Shown: one piece after another, positions 12,760-25,551 of the stretch
Layout: each line of letters opens with the position of its first letter
How positions within the stretch are numbered: the stretch's first letter is position 1
From: Silene conica
Lineage: Eukaryota > Streptophyta > Magnoliopsida > Caryophyllales > Caryophyllaceae
Direction of reading: 5' to 3'
Length of the DNA stretch: 64,000 nucleotides
Assembly: GCA_029255685.2 (NCBI GenBank)
Contig: CM055319.2
Location: 29,607,568-29,671,567, forward strand
Made by a program: the position numbers and the translations under genes
Notes under the pieces: generated by a model
Database searches by the model: none
Told to the model about the DNA's origin: nothing
The model's input: only the letters and a program-made list of their open reading frames with translations

Positions 12760-14916
12760 GTCTTCCCTCCTTAAAATGAACTTCGTCCCGAAGTTCGCCA
12801 CCCCATAACGGTAACGAAACATATAACAAGCATTAAACAATCACAAGTAACACTTATGTAGACTTCAAAACACAAAATGTTACATTCTACCCTCGTTAAG
12901 AAAACTTTGTCCACAAAGTTTAACGCACAACTTAATTAAAAGATAATTCACGAATTACAATATAATGCATAACAAAAGTAAATATGATTATCAAGTATAT
13001 TCAAACAAGCACGACATATCAATTAGCCAAATCAAAGATCATTAAGATTTTACAATCCTATCCTCCTTAAGACATGGTTACGTCCCCGTAACCCCATTAC
13101 AAAATTTCACACCCAATGCTCAAGAAGTTTACCGAAACCACAGTCACAAATCATCTGATAAGCTAGTTACTCTATACTGGCAACTAGCGTCCGACTTTTC
13201 AAGCAACAACATATACTTGTCAATTTCATGCTACGCAGTTAAAACAAAATCAGGTAACAACACTTACATACACTTGAAATTTTAAGACAAACTGAACATA
13301 TTTACACCAATGTAGACAATCAATAACTCAAAATTCATAAATGACAAATTAAAACATTTTATGCTCATAATCATATTATAGAAGCAAAAGTATATTCTAG
13401 AAAAGGCATACAGCAAAATTTAACCAATATAATTAAACATGGAGCAATGACTTATTTCGGGAGATATACACCAATCTTAGACTAGCAAAACAACTTAGCA
13501 ATTCCAGATATAAATGGCTTAAAAATCATTTAGGTATCCTTCTCATCCACTCACATTACATCATTTGTCATAAAACTAGTAAATATGACTTGCGAAATAA
13601 GAGGTTTATATCTTGCGGAACAATTTCATATTCAAGCATAATTTCATAAACACATAGCTACAGATTTTGTCATGTTGCAAAGCAATTACCATAATTATCA
13701 ATCATCGACTTTATCATGGATTATCACCCTGAAAACATTTTGAAACTTTCTGTTAATGAAGTTGTAATTAATTGCAATTTATAAACACGAATCAACTGAC
13801 GATTTTACAAGCTACAGATCGAAAGCTAGACTAGCACTTCCATAATTCACAAATCAACCAGATTACTAATTCAATACATTGTGATCAAATTTAAACATAA
13901 CAATATGTAGTTCACTTTGTGGCATAACAATATTGTCGGTATAAATAAAACTACCTTTATATGAAACTCACCAATAATTAAGGTTATATTATTATATAAC
14001 AAAGTTCACGTCCATATCATATGTCTATTGTTCATGCTACTAATGTCATATCAGGATATCGCAGGGTTACATCACATAATTCATATTTGATTAAACTTTT
14101 ATATTTAAAACTTTACCATTTCAACAATCATACATCACGCACATCTTAAAAAAAATCATAATTAATAACTGCTTAGCTGTTTTGCGAGCTATTATCGTTT
14201 TTAGGAAATATAAGGAATTAACTTACCAGAAGAAAGAGAATCAATTGCAAAGCTTAAGGAATTATTTATAACAAATTTTACAACTCGGTTGGTCTGAACA
14301 GAAACTTTACAGCAATCAAACAGAAAATTTGGGCATCTTGCAAAAATCACTATTAAATAACGACTTGTTAAGATTTTACGTGGCTTATCGTTTTGAAAAC
14401 GTGAATGAATATTATAAACAGTCGAGTTGGAATTTTGAATAAATAGTAAATACGTTTTAAATGATTCCTTTACAAAGACATGGGTCACAGCAGAACTGTG
14501 CAGTCACAATTTGACCAATGTCAACTAAAATATTTATTTCTCTCAAAATATAAATCGTATTAACATGAAATCAAAAACATTGGAAAGCTAACTCAGAAGG
14601 TTATCATGCATAAAATTTTCTTCTTCATATATGAAACATATTTCAAAAGGTTGCCCGTACAAGCAAGGTAACATTCTGGATATTTATTAAAATTTTAGTT
14701 CCTTTAAAATCACTTCACATTATCACAATTAAATATAACCATTCTTCTTCCAAAACATGTTGACATATCATTTGAAGCACTGAAATCACATTGTACCATA
14801 TTAACATTTATTCATCATATCAAGCTGAAATTGTCATCTAAAACACAGTAAATATTACGAAGCAGAAGAGTAGATCAACTAAATGACTCAATATTTATAC
14901 ATGTATATACAACTTT
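12760..14916 (-). other. Element C internal region, non-coding
   Basis: About 2.2 kb of AT-rich sequence between the 3' LTR and the LINE. The first 340 bp share polypurine-tract and hairpin modules with element H. The rest holds no retroviral domain; the longest minus-strand ORF (14201-14488, 95 aa) is unrecognised and probably spurious. At the far end, where the primer binding site should be, the minus strand reads AAGTTGTATATACATG, not the Met-tRNA 12-mer. Confidence 0.7.
12761..13093 (-). promoter_or_regulatory. Three tandem polypurine-box plus hairpin modules, element C
   Basis: Three modules share one design: a C/T-rich box ending in CCTTAA or CGTTAAG, then a hairpin with a TCC-type loop. 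Stems are GAACTTCG/CGAAGTTC (12778-12796), AAACTTTGT/ACAAAGTTT (12902-12921) and GGTTACG/CGTAACC (13076-13093). The first box, next to the LTR, is the presumed polypurine tract on the minus strand. Stem sequences differ while the pairing is kept. Confidence 0.7.
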
Positions 14917-14948
14917 AGGTTTGATGTTCATCTTCTTCACGTGCATTC

Positions 14949-16118
14949 ATGGCACGGAATTCAACATCGAAATCTCAGACTAAAAGGAAGAGTATACTGC
15001 AAAGAATGAAAGAAAATCATAACAAAACACCAATGAGAACTAACAGAGCAAAAGGACCAAGGGAGGAGGATGTATTGCGTACGAAACCTGTGAGAGACAT
15101 AGTTGGCATACCAGGCTTGGACTTTGATGATGATGATTCTCTAGAGGATAATAATATGGACTGGATTACCCAACGTGGAAGGAACAAAAGTAAAGGCCAA
15201 AGTAGTCGGGTGGAAGCAATCCCTGTTCCAGAAGAGGAAAGTCAATGTATGGAAGAGGAGATGATACAATTCACACAGGAGGATGTACAAGAAGAACTTG
15301 ACTATTGGAGGAATGCCATATACTGTTACATCTTGGGAGCACGTCCACCATGGGAAGTGGTCCAGGGCTACGTTCATAGGATCTGGGGTAAGTATGGTAT
15401 CGATAAACTGTCCTTTATGCCTAATGGGATCTTTTTGGTGAGATTTAAGAACTGGAATGACAAACAGACTGTTCTTCAATCAGGCTATAACATGTTTGAC
15501 AACAAACCTTTTATCATTCGCGATTGGACCCCTGATACTAACCTTCTAAAGGAGGATATCAAGATAGTTCCTGCTTGTGTTAGACTCTATGCTTTGCCTT
15601 TAAAGTTCTGGGGCAAATGTATCCCTACACTGGCAGGTTTGATTGGAAAATATGTAAAATCTGACAATGCTACAACTGAAAAGACTAGACTGGGTTTTGC
15701 GAGGGTTATAGTGGAGTTGAATGTGGGACAAAAATACAAGGATAAAATTAACTTTAAGGATGAGAATGGTGAGATCATTAACATCAATGTTGAATATGAA
15801 TAGAGGCCGGACATATGTGACAAGTGTAAAGGAATGGGACACACTACAGCACAGTGCAGGAAAGGCAATCCCCAAACCCACAGGCCCAAACCATTACATA
15901 AAATCTGGGTCCCAAAGAAGCCCTCCGTGGGAATGGTGAAACCAAATGTGTCTTATGCTGCGGCAATTAGTGGTGAAATGACTGTGACAGCAGTAGAAAA
16001 TGGCCATGACAATAAGGAACCAGAGAATCCTCCCCTGATTCTGGAGAATGAGAATTCTGGTGTGACTGGTGATGAAAAGGATGATCCCCCACCCTCACCT
16101 GTTCCCCATGAGTTATAA
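14949..16118 (+). pseudogene. L2 ORF1: gag-like nucleic-acid-binding protein (DUF4283, zinc knuckle), one stop
   Basis: A 389-codon frame broken once by TAG at 15801-15803. It has a basic N-terminus and an acidic stretch (GLDFDDDDSLEDNN). A DUF4283-type domain follows at about residues 115-270, with landmarks 'YWRNAIYCYILGARPPWEVV', 'IFLVRFKNWNDKQTVL' and 'PFIIRDWTPD'. After the stop comes a CCHC zinc knuckle, CDKCKGMGHTTAQC. In related plant LINEs a Trp precedes the knuckle region, so TGG to TAG is the likely change (inference). ORF1 proteins bind the element's RNA. The frame ends in TAA at 16116-16118 and overlaps the ORF2 start by 11 nt. Confidence 0.85.
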
Positions 16119-18642
16119 AATCGCTTTTTGGAATGTTCGAGGGATGAATAGTGTAGATAAACAAAAGGATATTAGTTGTTTCTTATACAATAAAGATGTG
16201 ACTCTATGTGGGTTACTGGAAACAAAGATTAAGGGAGACAAGATCAATAATATAATGCAAAATATGTGTGCAGGCTGGAGTGTGGCTACTAACTGCCACC
16301 AACATAGTGGAGGGAGGGTGTGGCTTATCTGGAAACCCAATCATTTTGATGTATGGATCCTTAATACTCTACCCCAACTTCTTCATGCTAAGATGACCGA
16401 CAGAAGAACCAATAAAACTTTCCACATTACTTTCATCTATGCTTTCAATGAAGGTAAGGATAGGAAGATATTATGGGATCAATTGAGGACTCTAGCAATG
16501 CAAACTAGGGGACCTTGGGCCTTGGCAGGGGATTTGAATGCTATTATTAACCCTAATGAGAGGCTATGAGGCAATGCTAAACAGGAGGACATAGATGATT
16601 TCATTAACTGTCTTACTGACTTTGACATGGAGGACCTAGCAGCTACGTGGGCGTACTACACCTGGAACAATAAACAAGAACCTCTGAAAAGAATCTATAG
16701 TCGTATTGACAGGTTCCTCATCAATGGGGCATGGTTATCCAATATGCCAGATTATAGAGCTCATTACTTCCCTGAAGGATTGTTTGACCATACTCCATGT
16801 GTGGTATCCATTGATGGAGCAGATCAACAACGAAGGGCAAGGTTCAAATTCTTTGACATGTGGGCAAAACATCCAGAGTTCCTCACCTTAGTTCAGAATG
16901 GCTGGCAAAAGGAGATAAGGGGCACTCCTTTCTTCAGAATTGTCAAAAAAATGAAATCTCTGAAGTATGATCTTAAGATGCTCAATTAGAGGGATTTTGC
17001 TGACATTAAGTTGCGTACTGCTCAAAGTATGGCAAAACTTCACTCCATTCAAATTCAATTACAGGCAGATTATACTAATGCTTCCTTGATTCACCAGGAA
17101 AGAGATTTGGCAGAACAAACCAGACAACTGAAGAATGCTGAAATCAGTTTTTTTACAGCAGACGGCAAAGCTGAACTGGCTCCATCATGGAGATGCTAAG
17201 ACTGCTCAATTCCACAGAGCCATCAAGCATAGAGCCCAGCATAATAAGGTGAGTCAGATTCTGGATATGAGGGGTACTAGTCAGACTACTCCGGAGAGTG
17301 TTCAAGAAGCCTTCCTTGAGTACTACCAGCACCTGTTGGGTAGTAGCAAGAGAACAACCACAGTGAGAGCCGAGGTTATACAGGAGGGACCTCTCTGCAC
17401 AAGGGACCATGTTAATATGCTCACCCACCCTATCACTGAGGCTGAAGTTAAAGAAATTGTTTTTTCAATACCAAATATGAGAAGGCTCCTGGCCCTGATG
17501 GATACACGAGTGGTTTCTACAAACAAGCATGGGACATTATTGGGAAAGATATATGCAATGCAGTCAAGGAATTCTTCCAGAATGGGAAAATCCTCCACCA
17601 GATCAATGCTACTACCTTGACCTTGATCCCCAAGTGTGACAGACCACAAACAGTGCAACAGTTCAGACCTATAGCCTGTTGCAACATGTTATACAAGATC
17701 ATCTCCAAAGTTATACGCAATAGATTGGCAAAAGTTTTACCAGTCTTAGTGAATGATACTCAGGGGGCGTTTATACAAGGCAGATCCATAATTGAAAACA
17801 TACTCATCTGTCAAGACATAATGAAGCAATACAACAGGAAACATGTATCCCCTAAATGCTTATTCAAAATTGATCTCCAAAAAGCTTATGACTCTGTGGA
17901 ATGAGAATTTGTGAATGCTCTCCTTAGCCATTTACAGTTCCCTGACCACTTTAGGAGGATATCATGGAATGCATTACTACTCCTCAATATACTCTAGCTA
18001 TCAATGGTGCTCACTTTGGCTACTTCCATGGGAAAAGGGGACTAAGACAGGGAGATCCCATGTCCCCTCTTCTATTCACCTTATGCATGGAGTACCTAAG
18101 CAGACTCATTACTTTTGCAACTAAGAAATGGCCTTTCAGATATCATCCACAATGTAAAGCTATGAAATTGACTCACCTCATCTTTGCGGATGATCTTATG
18201 CTGTTTTGCAAAGGGGAACCCCAGTCCATCCTCCTGCTAGTCAAAACCCTCACCACTTTCTCTCAAACCTCTGGGTTACATCTTAACTCTTCAAAATCAG
18301 CCATGTACTTTAATGGGATGAAGCAAGACCTCAAGAATGACATCCTGCAAGTCACTGGATTCAATGAAGGAGAGATGCCTTTTACTTACCTAGGAGTCCC
18401 CATTCAGACCAGGAAACCCAATAAACAGGAATGTGCAAAAATCACTGAGAAAATGGTGACCAGGATAAGAAACCTGAGTGCTAAAAAACACTCTTATGCT
18501 GGGAGATTGGTACTTATTAACTCAGTCCTGAACACCCTATACAGTTACCGGGCCTCAATTTTTATTCTGCCAAAAGGGGTGATTAAGAGGGTGGAAGCTA
18601 TATGCATAAATTTTCTTTGGGAGGGTAACTCTGAGTACTCTA
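16108..18642 (+). pseudogene. L2 ORF2, N-terminal part: endonuclease and reverse transcriptase
   Basis: Starts at ATG 16108 (MSYKIAFWNVRGMN), the usual beginning of the apurinic-type (EEP) endonuclease of plant L1 elements. The endonuclease also shows 'LCGLLETKIK', 'WALAGDLNAI' and 'RIDRFLIN'. RT begins about 17600 with 'TLIPKCDRPQTVQQFRPIACC', then 'GAFIQGRSI', 'LFKIDLQKAYDSVE', 'RGLRQGDPMSPLLF' and the catalytic FADD (18183-18194). Stops occur at 16567-16569, 16987-16989 and about 17902. Frame shifts occur at a T7 run (17148-17154), near 17480 and near 17920. It is cut at 18642 by Copia D (target duplication CTCTA, 18638-18642). Confidence 0.9.
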
Positions 18643-19719
18643 TGTTGGAGCTTGTGTCCTCCACATGTAGTGTGATAACGTCATTGCACATACCCTTGTA
18701 CGGACAAGTGGGAGATTGTTGGGGCTGGTGTTCTTGATAGTTAGTACAATGACTTTCTAAATCTCTTTAAGGATCACAAGGGCATACTTCAGTATTATTA
18801 TCAGTTAATCCACGTTTATCAATAACGGTTGGCTTGCTAGATAAGTTTGACGTTATTGTCATACGGATTGCGGTGATCAACTAGTCCCTATACGTCACAC
18901 CTATAGGACACGTTTGAGAGATGTGAAGGTACGAAAATACAGTCACATTTATGCCGAATACGACTAAACAGTTAGTCAGAGGTATTGACTATTAAATTAG
19001 TCAATAAGATGTTGAGATTATTATTTAATAAGAATTAAATAATTTTAGCTAATACGGATTACATGATTAATTCGTAAAATTAAATATAAATGGTTATATT
19101 TAATTAAATATTGAATTTGCGTATTAATATAAACAGTTATATTAATTTTGGTAATTATACAATATCGTAATTTTATCAGACCATTATTAATGTATCGATT
19201 GCATTAATATCTGATAACATGTGTGCGATTTATAATTAAGATCCCGCGAATAATATTTAGAAAAACGGGTCGAATCACGCATTGGAATAAGGTAAGTGTG
19301 GAAAGCCCACCCCTACCCAAGACCCAATTCGGCCGACCCAATGAGGCTACATAAGGAGAGTCCTTCTCCTTGTGTCAGGAGACTCTTCAACTGGTTAATT
19401 GATAATCTCAAGAATTAGGGTTTTGAGAACATTATTTTCCCAAAACTCAGATCTCACATCTAAAACCTCACAAAAGCTCTCCCCATATTGCAAGGCAATT
19501 GGAGAGTATTTCTAGCACACGCGACATCATCTCATTCAAGTCTTGGGTGCAAGTTATAGGAGGGAATTTATTTTAATTCCTGTTCTTAGGCCTATTCAAG
19601 CAAGGACCCAAGGTTGTATTCCTTTTTCATGTTTTTATTAACTTATGACAATAATCTCAATAGTAAAATTCGTTATAATCCTTCACGTTTTAGGGCGAAT
19701 ACATGTTTTATTCCCCTCA
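18643..19719 (+). repeat. 5' LTR of element D (1,077 bp)
   Basis: TGTTGGAGCTTG ... TTCCCCTCA. The first 74 bp end in a second polypurine-tract-like stretch (GGACAAGTGGGAGAT), followed at 18717 by a second LTR-like start, TGTTGGGGCTGG. The target duplication abuts the outer TG, so the outer start is the real end of this insertion. Confidence 0.93.
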
Positions 19720-19721
19720 AG

Positions 19722-19733
19722 TGGTATCAGAGC
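19722..19733 (+). other. Primer binding site of element D
   Basis: TGGTATCAGAGC, 2 nt after the LTR end; initiator Met-tRNA type. Confidence 0.92.
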
Positions 19734-21519
19734 CAAGGCCACAAAATTTTACTTTTGTGTTTTTCATAAGTTTTAATTTAAAAATTTTGAAAATTGATTT
19801 CTGTCGGCGTGTGGGTCGGTCGACCCATTATTGTGGTCGGTCGACCTCTGCCCGCGTAGGGTTTCTGTTTTTCGGCAGTTTCTCTTTTGTGTAATCGATC
19901 TTGTTTTCGATTCCTATTTACATATTGTTAATTAATCGATATTCTTGACAATATGTGAACCCTTGTTGCTGTTTATTTTGATTTACACGTTTTGAATCAA
20001 AGATAAAAACTTGTTTTGATTGAAAGTGCAGCAATTTCGCGTTTTCAGAAACTCGACTTCGTGTTTTGTTGTCGGTCGACCCGTTTAATGGATCGGTCGA
20101 CCACTCTGCTATTACAGATTTTTTTTTTTTTTGACAGGAGGTCGGTCGACCCCATGTTGAGGTCGGTCGACCACTTCCCTGTAACAGTCGTGTTTTATTT
20201 TTCCGAAAATAACTTGTTTTTATTTTCCCTTGGCCAAAAGTAATATGTTGTATACGGAAATAGTATATTATTTTTGTGAAACGGTTCACTCTCGTTTGAT
20301 ACATATTATTTTAAAACGGTTTAAGTTAATGGATTATAATCTTGTTAAAATTAAAGTGGTTAAAACGGTATAATCACATAATTTTAATCCCGTAAAGGTT
20401 GTTTGGTAAAATTTGTTAATCATAATAACAGTATTATGTCATGAATGAATTTTAATTTTAGTTGATGCATTTTATTTATCGTCTTGTTGAATGCCTTTTG
20501 AATGCTTTCTATAACGTATTTGTTTTTGCAAACGGTTCTAACTTAGTGTGGCCTTAGAAGATTGTGTCACCGTAATGATGGGACACAGTCTTGTTTGTAA
20601 TTTTGAGATCTTGAATCTCCGTTTTGGGTTTTTGCCATGTAATTACTTTTGTATTTAAATTAGAATGTAAATAGGGTTATATTTGTAATTTAAATTAGTA
20701 ATTTTGTGAAGACCAAAGACGAAGACCGGATGCTCACTCCCGCTGCAAGGACCAAGATGGAACATCAAGACAAGCTTCTAGGGTCCAACGGTGGATTGCA
20801 AGTTGTTTTATGTTTATTTTGGTAGGATAGGCCACACTAGGACTTTTTATTTACGTTTATTGCATTTATTTTTATGCTTTCATCGATAATAGCTTGCATC
20901 ATATTCCGCCTAAAACCAAACCAGCTATAACATGCCTGAAAACTGACTCATGTAGAGGTTACGCGTTAGTTTTCTATGACAATACAGATGTCACATGTCA
21001 ATTGCAAAGCCATCACTTTATTTCATTCATTCACGCATATGCTAGATATTAGTTCACTTAAAATGGATAAATAAAAGTTGATGGGGTCTTCCTCGTATAA
21101 CCAAAAATTGAGAATAGTCTTTATAAATCAGACTCCCATGAACCCTTTCTTCGTCGGTAGACATAATATGACCCCTTCTACGTCGGGTAAGTGGGAACAG
21201 ATGATTTATTTTCTCAACATCATGGTCACTCGATACTATCTAGCGACTGAGATGGACTAATAGATAGGATTTACGGAAATCTATCGACCAAGAGTTCCAA
21301 TGGTGGAATAAGCCAAGCTGTGTGCTTATCAATATACGGAAATTGAGTCTTGGGATCGTTTATATAATTCTTGAGGGAGATCAATTATATAAATGCATGA
21401 GTTTACTAGTTTAAATACAATTTAATATAGACTTAAATCACAACAATGAGTTGCTTATATGGTTTTGTTTTATCTTCTTTTCAGTGTAGAACACGTTCAA
21501 TTAAACTGCTGTATAACTA
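19734..21519 (+). other. Untranslated leader of element D
   Basis: About 1.8 kb between the primer binding site and the gag ATG with no recognisable protein. It contains the GGTCGACC palindrome pairs and a T run (about 20119-20132). Short ORFs here read 'GRST' or 'DRST' from the palindrome and are not convincing genes. Confidence 0.8.
19818..20172 (+). repeat. Three pairs of GGTCGACC palindromes, 21 bp apart, in element D leader
   Basis: GGTCGACC occurs at 19818, 19839, 20074, 20095, 20144 and 20165. Within each pair the starts are exactly 21 bp apart, and five of the six copies sit in a longer GTCGGTCGACC. The surrounding DNA is AT-rich. The same core occurs at 43326-43333 in LTR G. Confidence 0.85.
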
Positions 21520-24500
21520 ATGGCTGGTGAAGACCCAATGCCAAGTGCCAAGCTAGCACGTGAATCCTGGCTAAAAGCCTTCATGGACTCCATGAATCAG
21601 TCTACTAGACTGAGGAATGATGGGTCAAACTTCTCTGACTGGGAGGCAGCACTACGGAATGCTGCCATAGCTGACGGAAAGCTCAAGTACTTAACTGAGC
21701 AAATTCCGGCACACCCAGGAACTGGAGCTAGAGCTAACGAAGTTCGCGCTCATAGCGACTTCGTCATGGAAGCGGGTGCGATAAAGAACGTACTCATCTA
21801 TGCAATGTAATCCAATTTGCAAAGATGCTTCATAACCCATGGTGCAAACAAGATTTTCACCACGCTCACTAACGAATTCTCAAAAGCTCCGAGAATCGTT
21901 TCCTATGAGCATACCTGTCGCTTCTTTGAGGCGAAACTCCAGAAGGGCCAAGCGGTTAGCCCACATATTCTCAACATGATTGCGAATATCGAGAAACTGG
22001 AGGCCCTAAACTGCAAGATCAGTGAGAACATAATCGTTGATCGAATGCTTCATTCGCTTCATGATGGGTTCGCCCTCTTTAGGGCCAACTATTACATGAA
22101 CGACATGAAGAAGACTCCTCATGAGCTCCACTCCCTTCTCGTACAGACCGAGAAGGATCTTAAATTCAGTGGGAGCGTGAAGCAGGATGTTCTCATTATC
22201 TCCAGTAAGGGTAAGGGTAAGGGAAAAGCTAAAGCTCAGGGCGACCTAACAGTAGGCAAACCCAAGTTTAAGAAGTCAGGATTTACTAAGAGTGGGCCAC
22301 GTGAGTCGAGCAACTCACAGGGCAAGACAAAGAGCAAGGATACTAGCATGGAATGTCACCATTGCCACAAGACTGGGCATTGGAGGCGTTCATGCCCCGT
22401 GTATCGTGAGGACATTAAGGCAGGCCGCGTTACTCCTGTTGGTATGTCTTCTTCTTATTTTATTCACAAGATTGAGATTAACCATGCAAGTTACGGAACT
22501 TGGGTACTAGATACTTGTTGTGGTTCTCATCTATGTAATCATGTGCAGGGCCTCCGAAACCAAGAACCCCTCATCAAGGGTGAGGTTGACCTGCGTGTCG
22601 GGAATGGAGCCTGTGTTGCTGCAGTCTCGAGGGGAACATACGTGATCCAGCTTCCAAGTGGATTCGAGTTATCTTTATTTAACTGTTATTATGTTCCTTG
22701 TTTATCCAAAAACATTATTTCAGTTTCTGCACTTGACAAACTTGGTTTTTCATTTGTAATAGAAAATAACAGTTGTATTTTCTCATTACACAATATGATT
22801 TATAGCAAGGCAGTTTCCATGAATGGAATTTATGTTTTAGATCAAACCACTGAAATATTACATGTGAATAATAAGAGATTAAAGATAGGTGACAAAGATC
22901 AAACTTACCTATGGCATTGTCGTATGGGACATATAAATGAGAAACGCGTAAAACAACTCATACAGAATAGAGCTATCTCGGCCTTTGATTTCGAATCATA
23001 TGGCACGTGTGAATCATGTCTCATCGGCAAGATGACTCGTATTTCCTTCAAAGGTGTTGGAATGCGCGCTACCGACCTATTAGGACTCATACATACAGAT
23101 GTATGTGGCCCTATGTCGATCAACGCACGAGAAGGCTATAGGTATTTCATCACTTTCACGGATGATTTGAGTAGATATGGCTATGTTTACTTAATGAAGC
23201 ATAAAAGTGAATCCTTTGACAAGTTCAAAGAATACCAGAATCGGGTACAGAACCAACTGGGAAGAAAGATTAAAGCACTACGTTCTGATCGTGGTGGTGA
23301 GTATCTTTCACACGAGTTTGATCAACACCTCAAAGACTGTGGCATCGTGCTACAGTTAACTCCACCTGGAACACCACAATTAAATGGTGTATCCGAACGG
23401 AGAAATCGAACTCTACTTGATATGGTTCGATCCATGATGAGTCACACCGTTGTGCCTGATTCATTGTGGGGCTATGCTTTTTTGTCAGCTGCTCTAATAC
23501 TTAACCGAAGTCCGTCTAAAGCTGTTGACAAGACTCCATACGAATTATGGAAGGGAACGGTCCCTAACTTGTCCTTTATTCGGGTTTGGGGCTGCGAGGC
23601 TTATGTCAAGTGGAGACACGAGGATAAGCTCGGCCTGCGATCGGTCAAGACATACTTTATAGGCTATCCAAAGGGAACTTTTGGTCATTACTTCTACTCG
23701 CCAACCGAACAACGTGTTTTTGTTGCGGTCAGTGCGACGTTCTTAGAGAAAGAATTTCTTGAGAACAAGTCGAGTAATAGAACGTTCGATTTATCGGAGG
23801 TTCAAGAACCAACTACCGAGTAACCATTGGAGGAAACAGTTCCTTCAACCGAGGCTGCGGTAGATATTCCTGAGGAACCTAGGGGGTCGGGAAGAGTCTC
23901 TATTCCTCCGGACAGATACATTGGCATGGTCGAGGAACATGATATAGATGACGTCTTACTCCTAGAGGTTAATGAACCCACAACCTATAAAGGTGCCATG
24001 ACCAGTTCTGACTCAAAGCTATGGCTAGAAGCCATACAATCCGAGATGGACTCCATGTATGAGAACAACGTGTGGGATCTTGTGGACCTACCTGCAAAGG
24101 TACGTCCCCTTCAATGCAAATGGCTTTACAAGATAAAGCATGACGTGGAAGGACAACAAGATATCCACAAAGCAAGACTAGTTGCTAAAGGTTTCACTCA
24201 AGTGACAGGCTTGCACTACGATGAGATCTTTGCACCCGTAGTCATGCTACGTTCCATTCGGATTATCTTAACGATCGCCGCATTTCATGACTATGAAATA
24301 TGGCAAATGGACGTTAAAATCGCCTTCTTAAACGGTTATTTGGAGGAAGAGTTGTACATGGTACAACCCGAGGGTTTTATTGATCCAGTACATCCTAAGA
24401 AGGTCTGCAAGCTTAAGCGTTCAATCTATGGACTTAAGCAAGAATCACAGAGTTGGAATCATCGCTTCGACCAAGTGATAAAAGAGAATGGGTTCATTCG

Positions 24501-25551
24501 ATCAGTCGAGGAACCATGTCTCTATATCAAGTCGAGTGGGAGCAAGATTGTCTTCCTAGTACTGTATGTCGATGACATACTCTTGATTGGGAACGACATA
24601 CCTCTCTTATCTTCGGTTAAAGCATGGTTGAAAAACCATTTCCAGATGAAAGATCTGGGAGAGGCACAAAGAATTTTGGCCATCCGTATCTACAGGGATA
24701 GATCACGACGGATGTTGTCTCTCAGTGAGGAGTCTTACATAGATAAGATTCTGGAGAGATTCAGCATGATGAACTCCAAGAAAGGGTTCCTTCCTATGAC
24801 TACTGGGCTTCACTTGAGCAAGACTCAAGAAGCTAAGACATTGGAAGAGAAATAGCGCATGACTCGGATTCCTTATGCTTCGGCTATAGGATCGATCATG
24901 TATGCCATGATATGCACACGTCCAGACGTTGCATATGCATTAAGTATGACAAGTCGATTTCAAGCTCATCCAGGTGAACAACACTGGATTGCCGTGAAAA
25001 ACATTCTTAAGTACCTACGGAGGACTAAAGATTGGGGATAGACTTTCGGAGGCGACTCGACGCTCTGCGCCACGGGTTACGCAGATGCTAGCTTCCAAAC
25101 GGATCGAGACGACTCGAATTCTCAGTGTGGATTCGTTTTTACTCTTAATGGCGCTGCTGTCAGCTGGAAAAGTTCTAAACATAGTGTTACAGCAGATTCT
25201 ACTACTGAGTCCGAGTACTATGCCGCCTCGGAAGCAGCTAAGGAAGCAATATGGATGCGTCAATTCTTACAAGGACTCTCAGTAGTGCCTAGTTCGAATG
25301 ACCCAATCACCCTTTATTGTGACAATAAAGGTGCCATCTTCCAAGCTAAGGAGCATAAGTCTAGCAACAAGGCTAGACATGTACAACGGAAAGCTCATCT
25401 AATCAGAGATTACGTGGAGCAAAAGAAGATTTTCATTGATAAGATCGCTACGGATGACAACATAGTTGATCCTCTCACTAAAGCATTACCACGTGATAAG
25501 CAGGAAGGGCACATTCATTCCATGGGAATTAGATGTGTTCCTAAGTTGTAG
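21520..25551 (+). pseudogene. Element D gag-pol polyprotein (one frame, four in-frame stops)
   Basis: 1,343 codons in one frame from ATG 21520, interrupted by TAA 21808-21810, TAA 23821-23823, TAG 24853-24855 and TAG 25039-25041. Gag has a UBN2-type domain and a CCHC knuckle (CHHCHKTGHWRRSC, from about residue 279). The protease motif reads D-T-C at 22510-22518, where the related copy F has D-T-G, so it is probably dead. Integrase has the zinc region (LWHCRMGHIN ... CESCLIGK) and all three catalytic acids (Asp 23098-23100, Asp 23287-23289, Glu 23395-23397). RT has 'QMDVKIAFLNGYLEEELYM' and YVDD (about 24565-24576). RNase H follows, with 'GYADASFQTDRDD', 'STTESEYYA' and 'IVDPLTKALP'. Two of the stops replace Lys codons seen in copy F (AAA to TAA). 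Confidence 0.92.

Noticed and set aside
15141-15889. Several minus-strand ORFs over L2 ORF1
   Set aside because: They are shadows of the plus-strand coding region.
18643-18737. LINE ORF2 frame running into the LTR of D
   Set aside because: The last ~32 codons of that frame are read from Copia LTR sequence after the insertion point at 18642 and are not LINE protein.
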